Shown in pieces: positions 45,401-54,760 of a stretch of DNA of 64,000 nucleotides. The stretch lies in assembly GCA_964036045.1 (NCBI GenBank), contig OZ038380.1:117351699-117415698 (forward strand). The letters are read 5' to 3'. Position 1 is the first letter of the stretch; every line of letters starts with the position of its first letter. Source of the DNA: Eutreptiella sp. 'Long Island Sound 2002' (taxonomy: Eukaryota > Euglenozoa > Euglenophyceae > Eutreptiales > Eutreptiaceae). The notes below the pieces were generated by a model that saw nothing but the letters and a program-made list of their open reading frames with translations, was not told the origin of the DNA and ran no database searches. The position numbers and the translations under genes are program-made.

Positions 45401-45545
45401 GCATGGCTTGCAGTGTGGCGGCCTTGGTGGGGTCGTAGGTGACCGCGGGCTCGTTGAGGATGTTGATGCGGGCGTGGGCTTCCGCAGGCGCCGGTTTCTG
45501 GGGACCGGTAGTTGGGGGGGCGGGCCGTGTCCGGCCCTGGCCCCG
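42486..45545 (-). CDS. LINE-C ORF3: apurinic-type endonuclease and reverse transcriptase
   Basis: The frame is open from directly after the ORF2 stop (TGA 45546-45548), in the same frame. ATG 45404 is the first start codon, but endonuclease-like sequence (ARINILNEPAV) begins upstream of it. Endonuclease: TIIIGDLNAAPTDDD near residue 115 counted from ATG 45404, HPSRIDTCYG, and GTGHRPLYIDL with the conserved His. RT: VHPLYKKGDWAQPGNWRPI, MIIASLDVQGAFPHAP (first Asp), GVPQGGAEGPFLYLL, SPLINFADDNLLT (FADD, near 43370-43385). A thumb-like region follows to the TAA at 42486. This is the catalytic core of target-primed reverse transcription. All key residues are visible and the frame is intact over 1,000 codons. 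Confidence 0.9.
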   Translation of the reverse strand, partial: RGQGRTRPAPPTTGPQKPAPAEAHARINILNEPAVTYDPTKAATLQAMPGPHPQGADLLGFLEQALRKADQPEPAPILDPEGNKYHAHWERGVPPYHKTSVTVHAHPDLGVDGRLGAYECVGPGWQLNVLLTHVPFGEETKDFLDTLSLAYRRLSLLAPTIIIGDLNAAPTDDDRTGPPTATDIAVRDAMHQLGLTDLTAGLTGTPSHYPHQAGTHPSRIDTCYGDPTTVRVHEAAYGDLPPTGTGHRPLYIDLIIPDLPPPAATLPDDTLPPTLQFPAEDDHGAWHRYNRALHAILRRPGAPTLTTAMRRAAQACGMERDTNHTGAPPDLTLQQLVHDIWTTKGELATLLRPSTPEARDRDAHLRALLTTRRHQLQEWHAHRIAAAAQERERYGRNDTPYKSLRYVSRVLEDTGRRTIHAVRTPEGGLTNDPDAVLQAVLDSFQAQHGDALPELDPHTRNTIREHVPRVFNREQRRAIEHDPFSISELQRALDRLKKGVVPGVDGLPAEAYQRLTLPIKRRLAARLWDIVTGATPIPPEWANLVHPLYKKGDWAQPGNWRPIVCATTEVKLVWTLILGRIAPAVFAHVPASMWGAMAGRSPHEAIFLQDTALDMNPYEMIIASLDVQGAFPHAPHRLLTEVWDAMGLPFLSFMTGYIQTRLYAVITAAGLTPWTGTDSGVPQGGAEGPFLYLLVTLPLAFELARVYPGYAPYPLRSPLINFADDNLLTTATRHRDPENAGLPTTTEQASAILQLTTTYLDAHQLLVHPRKSVGLADAETPTPHIRKGEPLHLEDTTVHLGVTQATRHHHITLPSKLEERLARLTQIARGDLLSTQGLAYFMEAVLNAAIGYQALHLPRPQDALRHARQQVTKAWAQHGGWPTSFPKEAMMAHWRYYGDNTGALVDMAYAKHAAHLLHRVTHNHQPEVREAAAIRIKEAQMARNTCPRWILAQHGVSTPVGAGIWAQLQLLLPHHTHAILTNHHCDQQGPLVATHTDIHRHPAGEVDTLRLVGATITIV

Positions 45546-46586
45546 TCAGGCGTTGAGGAGGTCGATGACGCCCTGAGCTGTGGGTGCCCTGCGGTTCCGC
45601 TTCTGGGGTTGGGGTAGGGCCCATGCATTGTGGACTTCGCCCGTGTACTCGGTGCCGGTGAGGTGCTCCGTGTCGGGGGTGCACAGCTGCATGGGGACCA
45701 TCTCACGACCGGCTTGGTCTCGCCAGAGTTCGATGGTGCGCCCCAGCTTCTTGTCGTTGGGGGTGGCCGGGTCCCACTTGACGTTGATCTTGAACCCCTG
45801 GTGGTCCCCGGTGACGCGGTACCGGTGCTTGACCTCCCCTGCGGCCCATATCCACTTGGAGGGGCCCGCGTCCGTGGGGTACTCGAAGGGCAGCTGCACC
45901 CGGGTGTTGATGGCGTATTCGGGATACAGGGCAGCGGCTTCCTCTTTGGTCCAGCTCTTCGGCTTGGCCCTTGGCTTTGGCGCGGGTTTGGCCTGTGTGG
46001 AGGCCTTGCGCTTTTGCGCACCTTGGCGGCGTCGGGCAGTGGGTTGTCCCCGTTGGGGAGGTGCGCCCTGGGGCCGCTGTACGGGTGCGTGGCCCGGTGC
46101 AAACACGGGGTGTTCGCGTGTGGCTGGGACGTCGGGCTTGGACGTGGGGACGGGGTCCGCCAGTTGGAACACTTGCTTGGTCATGAGGCCAAGCACTTCC
46201 TCGGCCTCCTGCAGGGCGTCGGGCGGGTCCGTGGGCCAGGTGAGGAGCCGGTGCCCGGTGCCTGCCCCGTGGCGGCGCATGTGGGCCGTGTAGCGGGTGG
46301 CGTGGCGTGTCCACGCTGGGGTGCGTTCCGGGGGGAGGGGGCCTTCTGGCGCCCCCTGCGCCCAGTAGAGGGCGTAGTGCAGCGCTTCCCAGGCTGCCTC
46401 TGGGGCGTGGGGGATGCGTGCGGCGAGTCGCAAGCGGTCTCCTCCGCGTGGTGGGGGCGGGACTTCGCCGTCGGGGGCGTGTGCCGTTGCCCGTCTGACC
46501 TTGCCGTGGTCGTCCCATTCCACCGTCCACCAGGTGTCCCGGTGTTTGAGGATGTGGACCTCCGTGGTGGCCGGGGGGGCGTCCAT
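45546..46586 (-). CDS. LINE-C ORF2, function unknown
   Basis: ATG 46586 lies 6 bases after the ORF1 stop (TGA 46593-46595), in the same frame. The 346-residue product starts with a small beta-like segment (EVHILKHRDTWWTVEWDDHG). It has a helical part (EAAWEALHYALYWAQ; DALQEAEEVLGLMTKQVFQL), a basic Pro/Lys/Gln linker (RRQGAQKRKASTQAKPAPKP), and a C-terminal segment WAAGEVKHRYRVTGDHQGFK that reads like a folded domain. It stops at TGA 45546 directly before the endonuclease. The position and basic linker suit an RNA-binding ORF1-type protein, but no known fold is recognised. Confidence 0.6.
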   Translation of the reverse strand: MDAPPATTEVHILKHRDTWWTVEWDDHGKVRRATAHAPDGEVPPPPRGGDRLRLAARIPHAPEAAWEALHYALYWAQGAPEGPLPPERTPAWTRHATRYTAHMRRHGAGTGHRLLTWPTDPPDALQEAEEVLGLMTKQVFQLADPVPTSKPDVPATREHPVFAPGHAPVQRPQGAPPQRGQPTARRRQGAQKRKASTQAKPAPKPRAKPKSWTKEEAAALYPEYAINTRVQLPFEYPTDAGPSKWIWAAGEVKHRYRVTGDHQGFKINVKWDPATPNDKKLGRTIELWRDQAGREMVPMQLCTPDTEHLTGTEYTGEVHNAWALPQPQKRNRRAPTAQGVIDLLNA

Positions 46587-46592
46587 GGCGTC

Positions 46593-49500
46593 TCAGCTGA
46601 CGAGCTGGATGGGGCGGACCGCAGGGTGGGTCTTCGGAGGTGCTCGCATGTTGAGGATTTGGTGGATGTCCTCGGCGGTGGGGCCCGTGTCGGGGGCGTC
46701 CTGCGCTGCTTGGGCTAGAGGTGGGGAGGGGCGGTCCTCCCAGAGGCGGGATGCGGACGCCGTGGCGTACATGGCTGCGATCAAAACGTGTTCCGTCAGC
46801 CCTTCCACCATGAGGTGGTTTTCCCCCTCCAGGTCTCGGGGGATGGCGGCTTCCGCCTTTAGGGTGAGGAGTGCGATGGCGCGTTTGGGTCCTGGTGTGG
46901 CGTGTGTCGGCTCATCTGGCGGGCGTCCGTCGGATGGGGTGTGGGGGGGGCGCTTCTGGAAGGGGGATGGTCCCACCGCCAGGTGCTCGACAAGGTGTAG
47001 TGGTATGGCGTGGTGGCGGTCCGCCGCGGGTAGGAGGTAGGGGTGTGGGTCTCCGGGCACCGTGCCGAGGAATATGCCCCCCCTGTAGGTAGGGGTGGGC
47101 AGGGGTTGCTGCAGAGCGCCTGCGCATGGTAGCGCGCACCGAGGGTTGCAGTGGGTGCATGGGGCTGTTATGGGGTGCGGTACCGCGTACACGGTGAAGG
47201 GCCCTACCGCTCGCTGGATGTGGCGGGGGATGATGTTGCGGAGGTCCGCCACCCGTGCCGTGCGGCCTTCGCCATAGTATATCCAGAGCGTGTCCTCCAG
47301 TGCCATTTTGGGGCGTAGTTTGCGAGCCAGTAGGTTCAAGGTGCTTTTGTGGGTGGCCTCGGTGATGGTGCCGGGCCCAGCGTTAATGCGTGGGAGCAGG
47401 TGGCTTTGGTGTTGTGCTGCGGCCCGTCTGCGGGCGGTGTGGAGGGCGGTGCTGTCGGCGGGAGGGGGCGCGTGGTGGGTGGGCCTTTTGCGTGGGGTCG
47501 GGGCGACGTGTAGGGGGTGCTTCCATGCCGGGCGTGGGTGGTGTTGCGGTGGCTGGAGGCCAGGGTAGGTGGTGAAGGTGTATACGGTGATGGGGGAGCG
47601 CTCATGCGTGGCCTGGAGGTAGTAGTGGTCGCGACCCGTGTTGTGGGTGACGATGACGTTGGGCGTTGGTATGTCGTAGTGGAGCGCGGTATTGGGGAGT
47701 TGTTTGGTGATGCGTGCCGTCGGGTCCCCTGTTTTGGGGGCGGTGTCGTGGGGCACGAGGATGTGGACTGCCCACGCATCGTGGGCGGGGAGGTCGAGGT
47801 CCGGTAGGGTGGGATGAATGGGGCGTCCCCGGAAGTGTGCGAAAGCTGGGTTGTGGCGTGCCGCCGTTTCCTTGATGATGGACGGTGCCCATTGGGGTGG
47901 CGCCCCAATTTGCTGGGCCATGGCGGCGACGGCGCGGGCGATCGCCGTGAGGTCTGGGCCGATGCCAGGCTGGTCTGCCGGTGGCTGCAGGCCCCCTTCT
48001 GGTGCGGGGTGGTGCCACCATAGGGTGTAGCCCTTTTGTGTGTTATCGTGGGGGGTGTGCACGAGGCCTTGGTGGTTGGAGATGGCGGTCTTGAGGGCTT
48101 CCGCTGCCTCGCGGTGGAGGGTGCGCGTGTAGGCCCAGACTCCGGTGGGGGGGGCCGCCCCGGTGTGGGATTCGGCCGTGGTGGGGGCCGGTTCGAGGGT
48201 GTGACTGGTGAGGGAGGGTCTGTGCAGCCCTTCGTGCAGGGAGGCGCACACGTGTGCCCACCTGTCCGCCCATCCCTGTTGGGCGCTTCCTGTGTCTGCT
48301 CCTGTGGGTAGTCGCACGATGACCACGTGCCAGGGGTGTGACCCCGGTATTACGGTGGGGGGTGTGGTGTGCTCGTGAGCGTGTAGCCATACTGCGGTGT
48401 CCGCGTTCGCCGTCACGTAGTCCTCTCCTTCCGCTGTGTGGACGTTTTCGACGGCGGCCTCTCCCTCCAGGGTGAGGAGGAGGTGTGTGCCGGGGGGCTG
48501 CGCGTGCGTCTCTGCGTCCCGGAGCCACAGGTACGTGAGCGCCACGGCGCCGGGGAGGATTTCCCCCCACGTGAAGGTGCCTTCGGGTGATGCCCACTGC
48601 AGGGGCAGTGTGCGGCGTCCCCGCGAGTCGTTGGTGGCGTGGTAGTCGTGGGAGAGGTGACGTTTGGTGAGCCGGTGCGGCATGCGTTCGGTGGTGGCCG
48701 TGGGGGGGTCCCAATTACATTCCTCCGGTGGGGGTGCGTCTGCGTCGTCCTCCTGGGGCTGGGCCAGCGGCAGCGCCTGTGCATTGGGTGCGGCGTCGGG
48801 TAATCCGCTGTGCGTGAGGGTGTAGAAGCCCTCGGGGGTGAGTTGGAGGACGATGTCCCACTTCGCCGTTTGCTCTGGGGACCACTGGTGGGGCCCGTCC
48901 TGCGGTCGGTGGAGGGTGACCTGGTGGCCCCATCTCCAGCTGTGGTAGGCGAAGAGGCTGAGGACGGTGTCTTGCTCCGGGTCCTCCACGCTTTCCATGT
49001 ATGCCGTCATGTCGGTGACGTCGACGGCGTACTCGTCCTCCCATTCTTGTGTGGGGGTGCCTGGAGGGGGGGGGGCGGTGGTGTACCCGTGGAGTCCTGG
49101 CCCCGTGACGTCGGGCAGGTCGCGCTCGAGTGACGCCCGGTACTCGGCGGGCCCGTTGCTGGCTTCGTGGGTGGGGTGGTGGCGCCGCAGGGCGTTGGAC
49201 AGGTGCGTCCAGGGCGCCCTCTCGCGGGGGGGGGGGCGCGGGGGGGCATTTTGCGGGTTGGGGTCTGCGGGGCTGCTTGCTGTGGGCTCGAGCTCCGGCG
49301 GGGTGAGGTCCATATGATGCTCCGTGTCCTCCGTGTGTTGGAGTTCCAGTTCTAGCAGGCTGTCGATGTCCAGGGCCATGGGGTCATCTTGCGTGTTCAC
49401 GTGCTGGGGTGTTGCGTCATGGCACGGTGGGCGTGTGATGCTGGTGTTCGGGGCATGTGCGGCGGCCGGTGCGGGGTCGTGCGTCGGGGGAGGCGCGCCG

Positions 49501-49787
49501 TTTGGCGTGGCTGTGGTGTGTGGCTGCCCGCTGGTGGCTGTCCTGGCCGGTGTTGCCCCTGTGTGCGGTTCGGGTTGTGGCCGGTGGTGGGTGTTGAGCT
49601 GGCGCGAGGTGTGCGGGGTTTCCAGGGGTGGTGCCGGTGGGGTGGGGTGCGGGGTCGGTGGGGCGTGGCTTCGTTCCTGTGTTGGTGGGCTGTGGTGTCC
49701 CGTGCCCCCGGGTGGGGGAGGGGGGTGCGGTGCGGTATGGTGGTGTTGTGCTGTGTGGTGGCCTTCCCGTTGGGGGGGGGGGGGCAC
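46593..49787 (-). CDS. LINE-C ORF1, large protein of unknown function
   Basis: A frame of 1,064 codons. It has a Pro/His/Thr-rich N-terminus (residues 1-160), an acidic segment (ALDIDSLLELELQHTEDTEH), and then a long region with ordinary globular composition (about residues 200-1040; for example TVLSLFAYHSWRWGHQVTLH and TFTWGEILPGAVALTYLWLR). Near residue 876 lies a Cys block, CTHCNPRCALPC, perhaps a zinc site. ATG 49787 is the first in frame. It is several times longer than usual LINE ORF1 proteins, and I see no RRM, coiled coil or CCHC knuckle. It probably serves as the nucleic-acid-binding or particle protein of the element, by position only. Confidence 0.6.
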   Translation of the reverse strand: MPPPPQREGHHTAQHHHTAPHPPPPPGGTGHHSPPTQERSHAPPTPHPTPPAPPLETPHTSRQLNTHHRPQPEPHTGATPARTATSGQPHTTATPNGAPPPTHDPAPAAAHAPNTSITRPPCHDATPQHVNTQDDPMALDIDSLLELELQHTEDTEHHMDLTPPELEPTASSPADPNPQNAPPRPPPRERAPWTHLSNALRRHHPTHEASNGPAEYRASLERDLPDVTGPGLHGYTTAPPPPGTPTQEWEDEYAVDVTDMTAYMESVEDPEQDTVLSLFAYHSWRWGHQVTLHRPQDGPHQWSPEQTAKWDIVLQLTPEGFYTLTHSGLPDAAPNAQALPLAQPQEDDADAPPPEECNWDPPTATTERMPHRLTKRHLSHDYHATNDSRGRRTLPLQWASPEGTFTWGEILPGAVALTYLWLRDAETHAQPPGTHLLLTLEGEAAVENVHTAEGEDYVTANADTAVWLHAHEHTTPPTVIPGSHPWHVVIVRLPTGADTGSAQQGWADRWAHVCASLHEGLHRPSLTSHTLEPAPTTAESHTGAAPPTGVWAYTRTLHREAAEALKTAISNHQGLVHTPHDNTQKGYTLWWHHPAPEGGLQPPADQPGIGPDLTAIARAVAAMAQQIGAPPQWAPSIIKETAARHNPAFAHFRGRPIHPTLPDLDLPAHDAWAVHILVPHDTAPKTGDPTARITKQLPNTALHYDIPTPNVIVTHNTGRDHYYLQATHERSPITVYTFTTYPGLQPPQHHPRPAWKHPLHVAPTPRKRPTHHAPPPADSTALHTARRRAAAQHQSHLLPRINAGPGTITEATHKSTLNLLARKLRPKMALEDTLWIYYGEGRTARVADLRNIIPRHIQRAVGPFTVYAVPHPITAPCTHCNPRCALPCAGALQQPLPTPTYRGGIFLGTVPGDPHPYLLPAADRHHAIPLHLVEHLAVGPSPFQKRPPHTPSDGRPPDEPTHATPGPKRAIALLTLKAEAAIPRDLEGENHLMVEGLTEHVLIAAMYATASASRLWEDRPSPPLAQAAQDAPDTGPTAEDIHQILNMRAPPKTHPAVRPIQLVS

Positions 49788-50168
49788 CGTGTCCAGGTCT
49801 GGTGGGGTGGGCTGTCGCCTGTGGTTTGTCCTCTGGTGGTGTGGGGCAGCCCCGCGTGGTCTCTTGATCGTTCTCCTGGTGTGTTTCAGTACGTGGCCTG
49901 TGCGGGGTCGGTGTGGCGTAGGGCCTGGGGTCCCCTGGGGCGGGGTGTGCGGGACTGGAGTGTCGCAACCAGGGGGGTGTGGTCGTGTGGTGCTTGGGGG
50001 TGCCGGCCCGCCGTTGGGTGGGTCCGTTGGTGTGGGGTATTGCGCTTGCGGGGTCCGCGGGTCGGTGGGTCGCGGCTGCTTGGGCGTGTTGTGGCCCCGG
50101 TGCGGTGCCCGCGGGTGGTGTGTGGCGGTGTGTGGTTGGGGTGTATCGTTTCCACGGTGGGAGGGGGG

Positions 50169-51206
50169 CTATGTGCTCGGGTGTGGGGTGGGCCCGTGGT
50201 AGGATGCCGGCGGGTAGCGGGTGTCGGGGCCGCACTGTGGGTGGGTATTCCGCGGCGTCCCCTTGGTGCGTCCCGTGGTGGCCTCTGGCCGGCCGGCTGA
50301 AGGGGGTTTTTGGGGTGTACCGCATCCATGGGGGCAGCATTGTGTGTTGGGGCGCCGCAGCGGTGGGTGCGGCGGGTTTAGGGGGTGGGGCTTGTGTCGG
50401 TGTCGACCGTGTGTTTGGCGGCGGTGTGTCGTGTGTCGTCCTCGGCGGCTCCTCTTGGTGGTCTGTTGTGGTGGTGCCTGGGGGGTGGTCTTGGGCTTTG
50501 CGGTTCCTGGGAGGGTGCGGGACATGCGGGGTTGGGCTGGCTGGGGGGGGGGGGGCGCGCGTGTGTGGGCTTGCGTGTTTGCCCTCTGTTCCCCCCGTGG
50601 CCCCTTCCTCTGCATGTCCCTTACTCCTCTCTTTTCGCTGGCTTGTTTGGCTTTGTTTTTTTTTTTTTTTGGGGGGGGGGGTGGCTGGGGTGCTGTACGT
50701 GGGTGTGGGTGTGTGCCGGTGTCGGCTCCCGGTTCCCAGACCGCCAGGGTGGGTGGCTGTGGCTCCTGGTTAGTGTCCGGGTGGCGTGGCCGGGCGTGGG
50801 CGTGCGTGTGGGTGTGTTCGTGGCGTGGGCTGCTGGGGTGGTGGGCAGTGTGGGCGTGGTTGGTTTGTGTGGGTGTCGGGTATGTGTGTGCCGAAGGCGC
50901 AGTGGGTTGGGCTGGGGCACCGTGGGCGATGCAGTGGGTGGAGGTGATGCTGGTGACGCCTACGGGGGGGTGCTGTAGGCGTCGGAACGGGTCCGTGTTG
51001 TTGACGTGGGTGCTTCGGGTGACGCGCCGGGCGGCGACGGGGTTGGTGATGTTGTTGGCGTCATAGGTGACGGGGCGGGCGCTGGGAGGGCCTGCGGCTC
51101 CGGTGGTCGCTGTAAGTGGTGCGGTGGGTGGTGGCGCGACTGGTGGTGCCGGCGGTGAGGGTGCTGCCGGCGACGTCGATGGTGAGGGTGCTGTGGGTGA
51201 TGTCAT
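50169..51206 (-). other. Possible extra frame upstream of ORF1
   Basis: This 345-codon minus-strand frame lies in the same reading frame as ORF1-ORF6. Its composition (Thr/Pro/His/Ala) is close to what GC-rich repeats would give by chance. It contains a Lys run and a short basic region (KRSRRGRHTTHRRQ). I would not call it a gene without support. Confidence 0.2.
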
Positions 51207-52112
51207 GGGTGGTGGCGATGTTGATGTGGGTGCTGTAGGTGGTGTGCCGGCTGGTGGCGCCGCTGGTACTGTCCCTACGTAGGGTGTTGCCGGGGGTGCT
51301 GTGGGTGGCGGTGTCGTCGGTGGTGCCGATGGTGAGGGTGACGTAGGCGATGCACTGGGTGACGGTGAGGCCGGTGTGTGCCGTAGGTGACGCGTTGGGC
51401 ACGGGTGGTGGGGGGCCGGAGGGGGGTTTGGCGTTGGTGCAACGGGCGATGGTGGCGTTGGTGCTGCAGGTGGTGGCTTGGGCGTTGGTGCTGTTGGTGA
51501 TGCCGACGGGGTGGTTTGTCTGCCTGTCTGCCCGTGGAGTCGGTGCCGGTGTTGGGCGGTTGCCTGTGCTTGTGGTGGTCGGTGCGCCGGGCGCTTGGTG
51601 GGCGTGGCCGGGTGCGGGTGTGCGTGTTGGTGTGTACGTGGCGCGGGCTGCGGGGGGTCTGCGGGCGTCGGGTGCGCTGTTGCCGTGCGTGTGGTGGTTT
51701 GTGTTGTCTGGTGGAGCGTGGCCGGTGTGTGCGTTGCGTGGGTGTTGTGGGGTCTGGTCGGCGTGGGTGGTGTCGGTGTGGGTGTTTGGGGTTGGGTGCT
51801 GGTTTTGGGCGTGTCGTCGGCGTGGTGTAGTCGGGCGTGATGGTGGTGCCGCTAGCGGCGTCGATGGTGACGGTGCCGCAGGTGGTAGGGGTGGGACGGT
51901 GGTGTTGGCGGTTTCCGGTGTGGGTGGTGTGAAGTGTGGGGGTGTGGCAGGTGTGGTGCGGGGCGGATGGTGGTGTGCTTGGCGCCGGCGTCGCGAGTGC
52001 TGCCGGGGGGGAGGGTGTCGTTGGTGATGTTGTGGGCGGCCGGTGGTGGGTGGTGGTGGTGGTTGTGGCTGGACTGCTTGGTGGTTGTGGTGTCGGCGGG
52101 TGGCTCTGTGTG

Positions 52113-52303
52113 TGGTGGCGGGTGGGCGCGCTTGGTGGTGGTGCTGGTGTGTCCTTGCGGGTGGTGTTGGGTGTGGTACCATTGGGCGTGTGGTTTGCGA
52201 TAACTGAGCGCTCACCCCTCCGGGTGGCGCGGGCCCGGTGGTCCGGTAGTCCGTCCGGCAGGTGGCGCCGGGTGCTCATGCGTCCCTCCGGACGGCGGCT
52301 GCT
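52113..52303. repeat. 190-bp block, copy 1
   Basis: Repeated at 54341-54530 and partly at 54650-54760. The constant core is CCGTCCGGCAGGTGGCGCCG, followed by GGTGCTCA. It adjoins the 64-bp array here and interrupts the 65-bp array in the other copies. Confidence 0.8.
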
Positions 52304-52560
52304 CCGTAGCCGGCAGGGGCTGGGTTCACTGCCGGGCGCACACACGTCCCTCCGGACGGCGGCTGTTTCGTAGCCGGCAGGGGCTGGGTTCACTGCCGGG
52401 CGCACACACGTCCATCCGGACGGCGGCTGTTTCGTAGCCGGCAGGGGCTGGGTTCACTGCCGGGCGCACACACGTCCATCCGGACGGCGGCTGGTTCGTA
52501 GCCGGCAGGGGCTGGGTTCACTGCCGGGCGCACACACGTCCATCCGGACGGCGGCTGTCG
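52270..52560. repeat. 64-bp tandem array, about 4.5 units
   Basis: Unit with CGGACGGCGGCTGTTTCGTA and GGGCTGGGTTCACTGCCGGG, nearly identical between units; the first units have CCTCC where later ones have CATCC. Confidence 0.9.
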
Positions 52561-53053
52561 CGCTGTGGGGACTGCGGGGCTTGGACTTGTTCTTGGCGGC
52601 TCGTTCGTCGTCGGGTGTGGGTGTTTGCCGTGGTGGTGTCGTGTTTTTGTGCCGTGGTGCGTGCTGGCGTGCGGTGCTGCGTGTGTGCCCTGCTTGGCCT
52701 GTGTGTGGCGCGCGCTCCTTGCCCGGGCGTGCTGCTGCGCAGGCGCGGGGACACACCCTCTCTCTGGCGGGCCCGTTTGGCTCCATGGCGGGCCCTGTTG
52801 GTGCCCGGCTGTGGCCCGGCGCGCGGCAGTGGGGTGTGTGCTCGTTGGGGGGGGGGGGGTTCGGACCCCTCTTCTCGCTTTCCCCGCCTTGTCCCTCTGT
52901 CCCTCTTCGCCGGCCTGCCCTGCCTGCCCTCCCTCTTCGTACCCGCTGGGTTGGCCTTGGCCGGTCGGTTGGTCTTGGCGGTCTGACATTGTGTTTCTTT
53001 CCTGCAGGGCGGCGTGGGCTGGGTTCGTTTTGGGGGCGGGTTGCTCGTGTGGT

Positions 53054-54335
53054 GTGTCGCGCCGCTTGGCTCCTGTTCACCGGTGTGCACGCTCCGTGTG
53101 TGGTGTCGTGTGTACGGTGTCCTGGGCCTCCCGGCTCCTGTTCACCGGTGTGCACGCCTTGCGTGTGGTGTCGCGTGTATGGCGTCCTGGGCCTCCTGGC
53201 TCCTGTTCACCGGTGTGCACGCCCTGCGTGTGGTGTCGCGTGTACGGCGTCCTGGGCCTCCCGGCCCCTGTTCACCGGTGCGCACGCTCTGCGTGTGGCG
53301 TTGCGTGTACGGCGTCCTGGGCCTCCCGGCTCCTGTTCACCGGCGTGCACGCTCTGCGTGTGGTGTTGCGTGTACGGCGTCCTGGGCCTCCCGGCTCCTG
53401 TTCACCGGTGTGCACGCCCTGCGTGTGGCGTCGCGTGTACGGCGCCCTGGGCCTCCCGGCTCCTGTTCACCGGTGCGCACGCTCTGCGTGTGGCGTTGCG
53501 TGTACGGCGTCCTGGGCCTCCCGGCTCCTGTTCACCGGTGTGCACGCCCTGCGTGTGGTGTCGTGTGTACGGTGTCCTGGGCCTCCCGGCTCCTGTTCAC
53601 CGGTGTGCACGCCTTGCGTGTGGTGTCGCGTGTACGGCGTCCTGGGCCTCCCGGCTCCTGTTCACCGGTGTGCACGCCCTGTGTGTGGTGTCGCGTGTAC
53701 GGCGTCCTGGGCCTCCCGGCCCCTGTTCACCGGTGCGCACGCTCTGCGTGTGGCGTTGCGTGTACGGCGTCCTGGGCCTCCCGGCTCCTGTTCACCGGCG
53801 TGCACGCTCTGCGTGTGGTGTTGCGTGTGCGGCGTCCTGGGCCTCCCGGCTCCTGTTCACCGGTGTGCACGCCCTGCGTGTGGTGTCGCGTGTACGGCGT
53901 ACTGGGCCTCCCGGCTCCTGTTCACCGGTGCGCACGCTCTGCGTGTGGCGTTGCGCGTACGGCGTCCTGGGCCTCCCGGCTCCTGTTCACCGGTGTGCCC
54001 GCTCTGTGTGTGGTGTTGCGTGTACGGCGTCCTGGGCCTCCCGGCTCCTGTGCGCCGGTGCGCACGCTCTGCGTGTGGTGTTGCGTGTACGGCGTCCTGG
54101 GCCTCCTGGCTCCTGTTTACCGGTGTGCACGCTCTGTGTGTGGTGTCGCGTGTACGGCGTCCTGGGCCTCACGGCTCCTGTTCACCGGTGTGCACGCCCT
54201 GTGTGTGGTGTTGCGTGTACGGTGCCCTGGGCTCCCTGGCTCCTGTTCACCGGTGCGCACGCCCTGCGTGTGGTGTGGTGCGTACGGTGTCCTGGGCCTC
54301 CCGGCTCCTGTTCACCGGTGTGTTCGCTCGGTGTG
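53054..54335. repeat. 65-bp tandem array, about 20 units
   Basis: The start of GTCCTGGGCC recurs at 53119, 53184, 53249 and 53314, exactly 65 bp apart, and onward. Units vary at a few positions (GTGTGCACGC / GTGCGCACGC; GTGTCGCG / GTGTTGCG). Further units stand at 54530-55060 and near 55205-55240 between copies of the 190-bp block. 65 is not a multiple of three and no frame has a stop, so the plus strand is open in all three frames. Confidence 0.95.
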
Positions 54336-54340
54336 GGTGT

Positions 54341-54760
54341 GTGGTGGCGGGTGGGCGTGCTTGGTGGCGGTGTCGGTGTGTCCTTGCGGGTGGTGTTGGG
54401 TGTGGTACCATCGGGCGTGTGGTTTGCGTTTATTGAGCACTCACCCCTCCGGGTGGCGCGGGCCCGGTGGTCCGGTAGCCCGTCCGGCAGGTGGCGCCGG
54501 GTGCTCACGCGTCCCTCCGGACGGCGGCGTGGTGTTGCGTGTACGGCGTCCTGGGCCCCCCGGCTCCTGTTCACCGGTGTGCACGCTCTGCGTGTACGGT
54601 GTCCTCGGCCTCCCGGCCCCTGTTCACCGGTGCGCACGCCCTGCGTGTGGTGTTGCGTTTACTGGGCACTCACCCCTCCGGGTGGCGCGGGCCCGGTGGT
54701 CCGGTAGCCCGTCCGGCAGGTGGCGCCGGGTGCTCACGCGTCCCTCCGGACGGCGGCGTG
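54341..54760. repeat. 190-bp block, copy 2 and partial copy 3
   Basis: Matches 52113-52303; the third copy (54650-54760) lacks the first part. 65-bp units separate them. Confidence 0.8.

Noticed and set aside
53054-54335. CRISPR array
   Set aside because: Units are contiguous without unique spacers, in a eukaryotic LINE.
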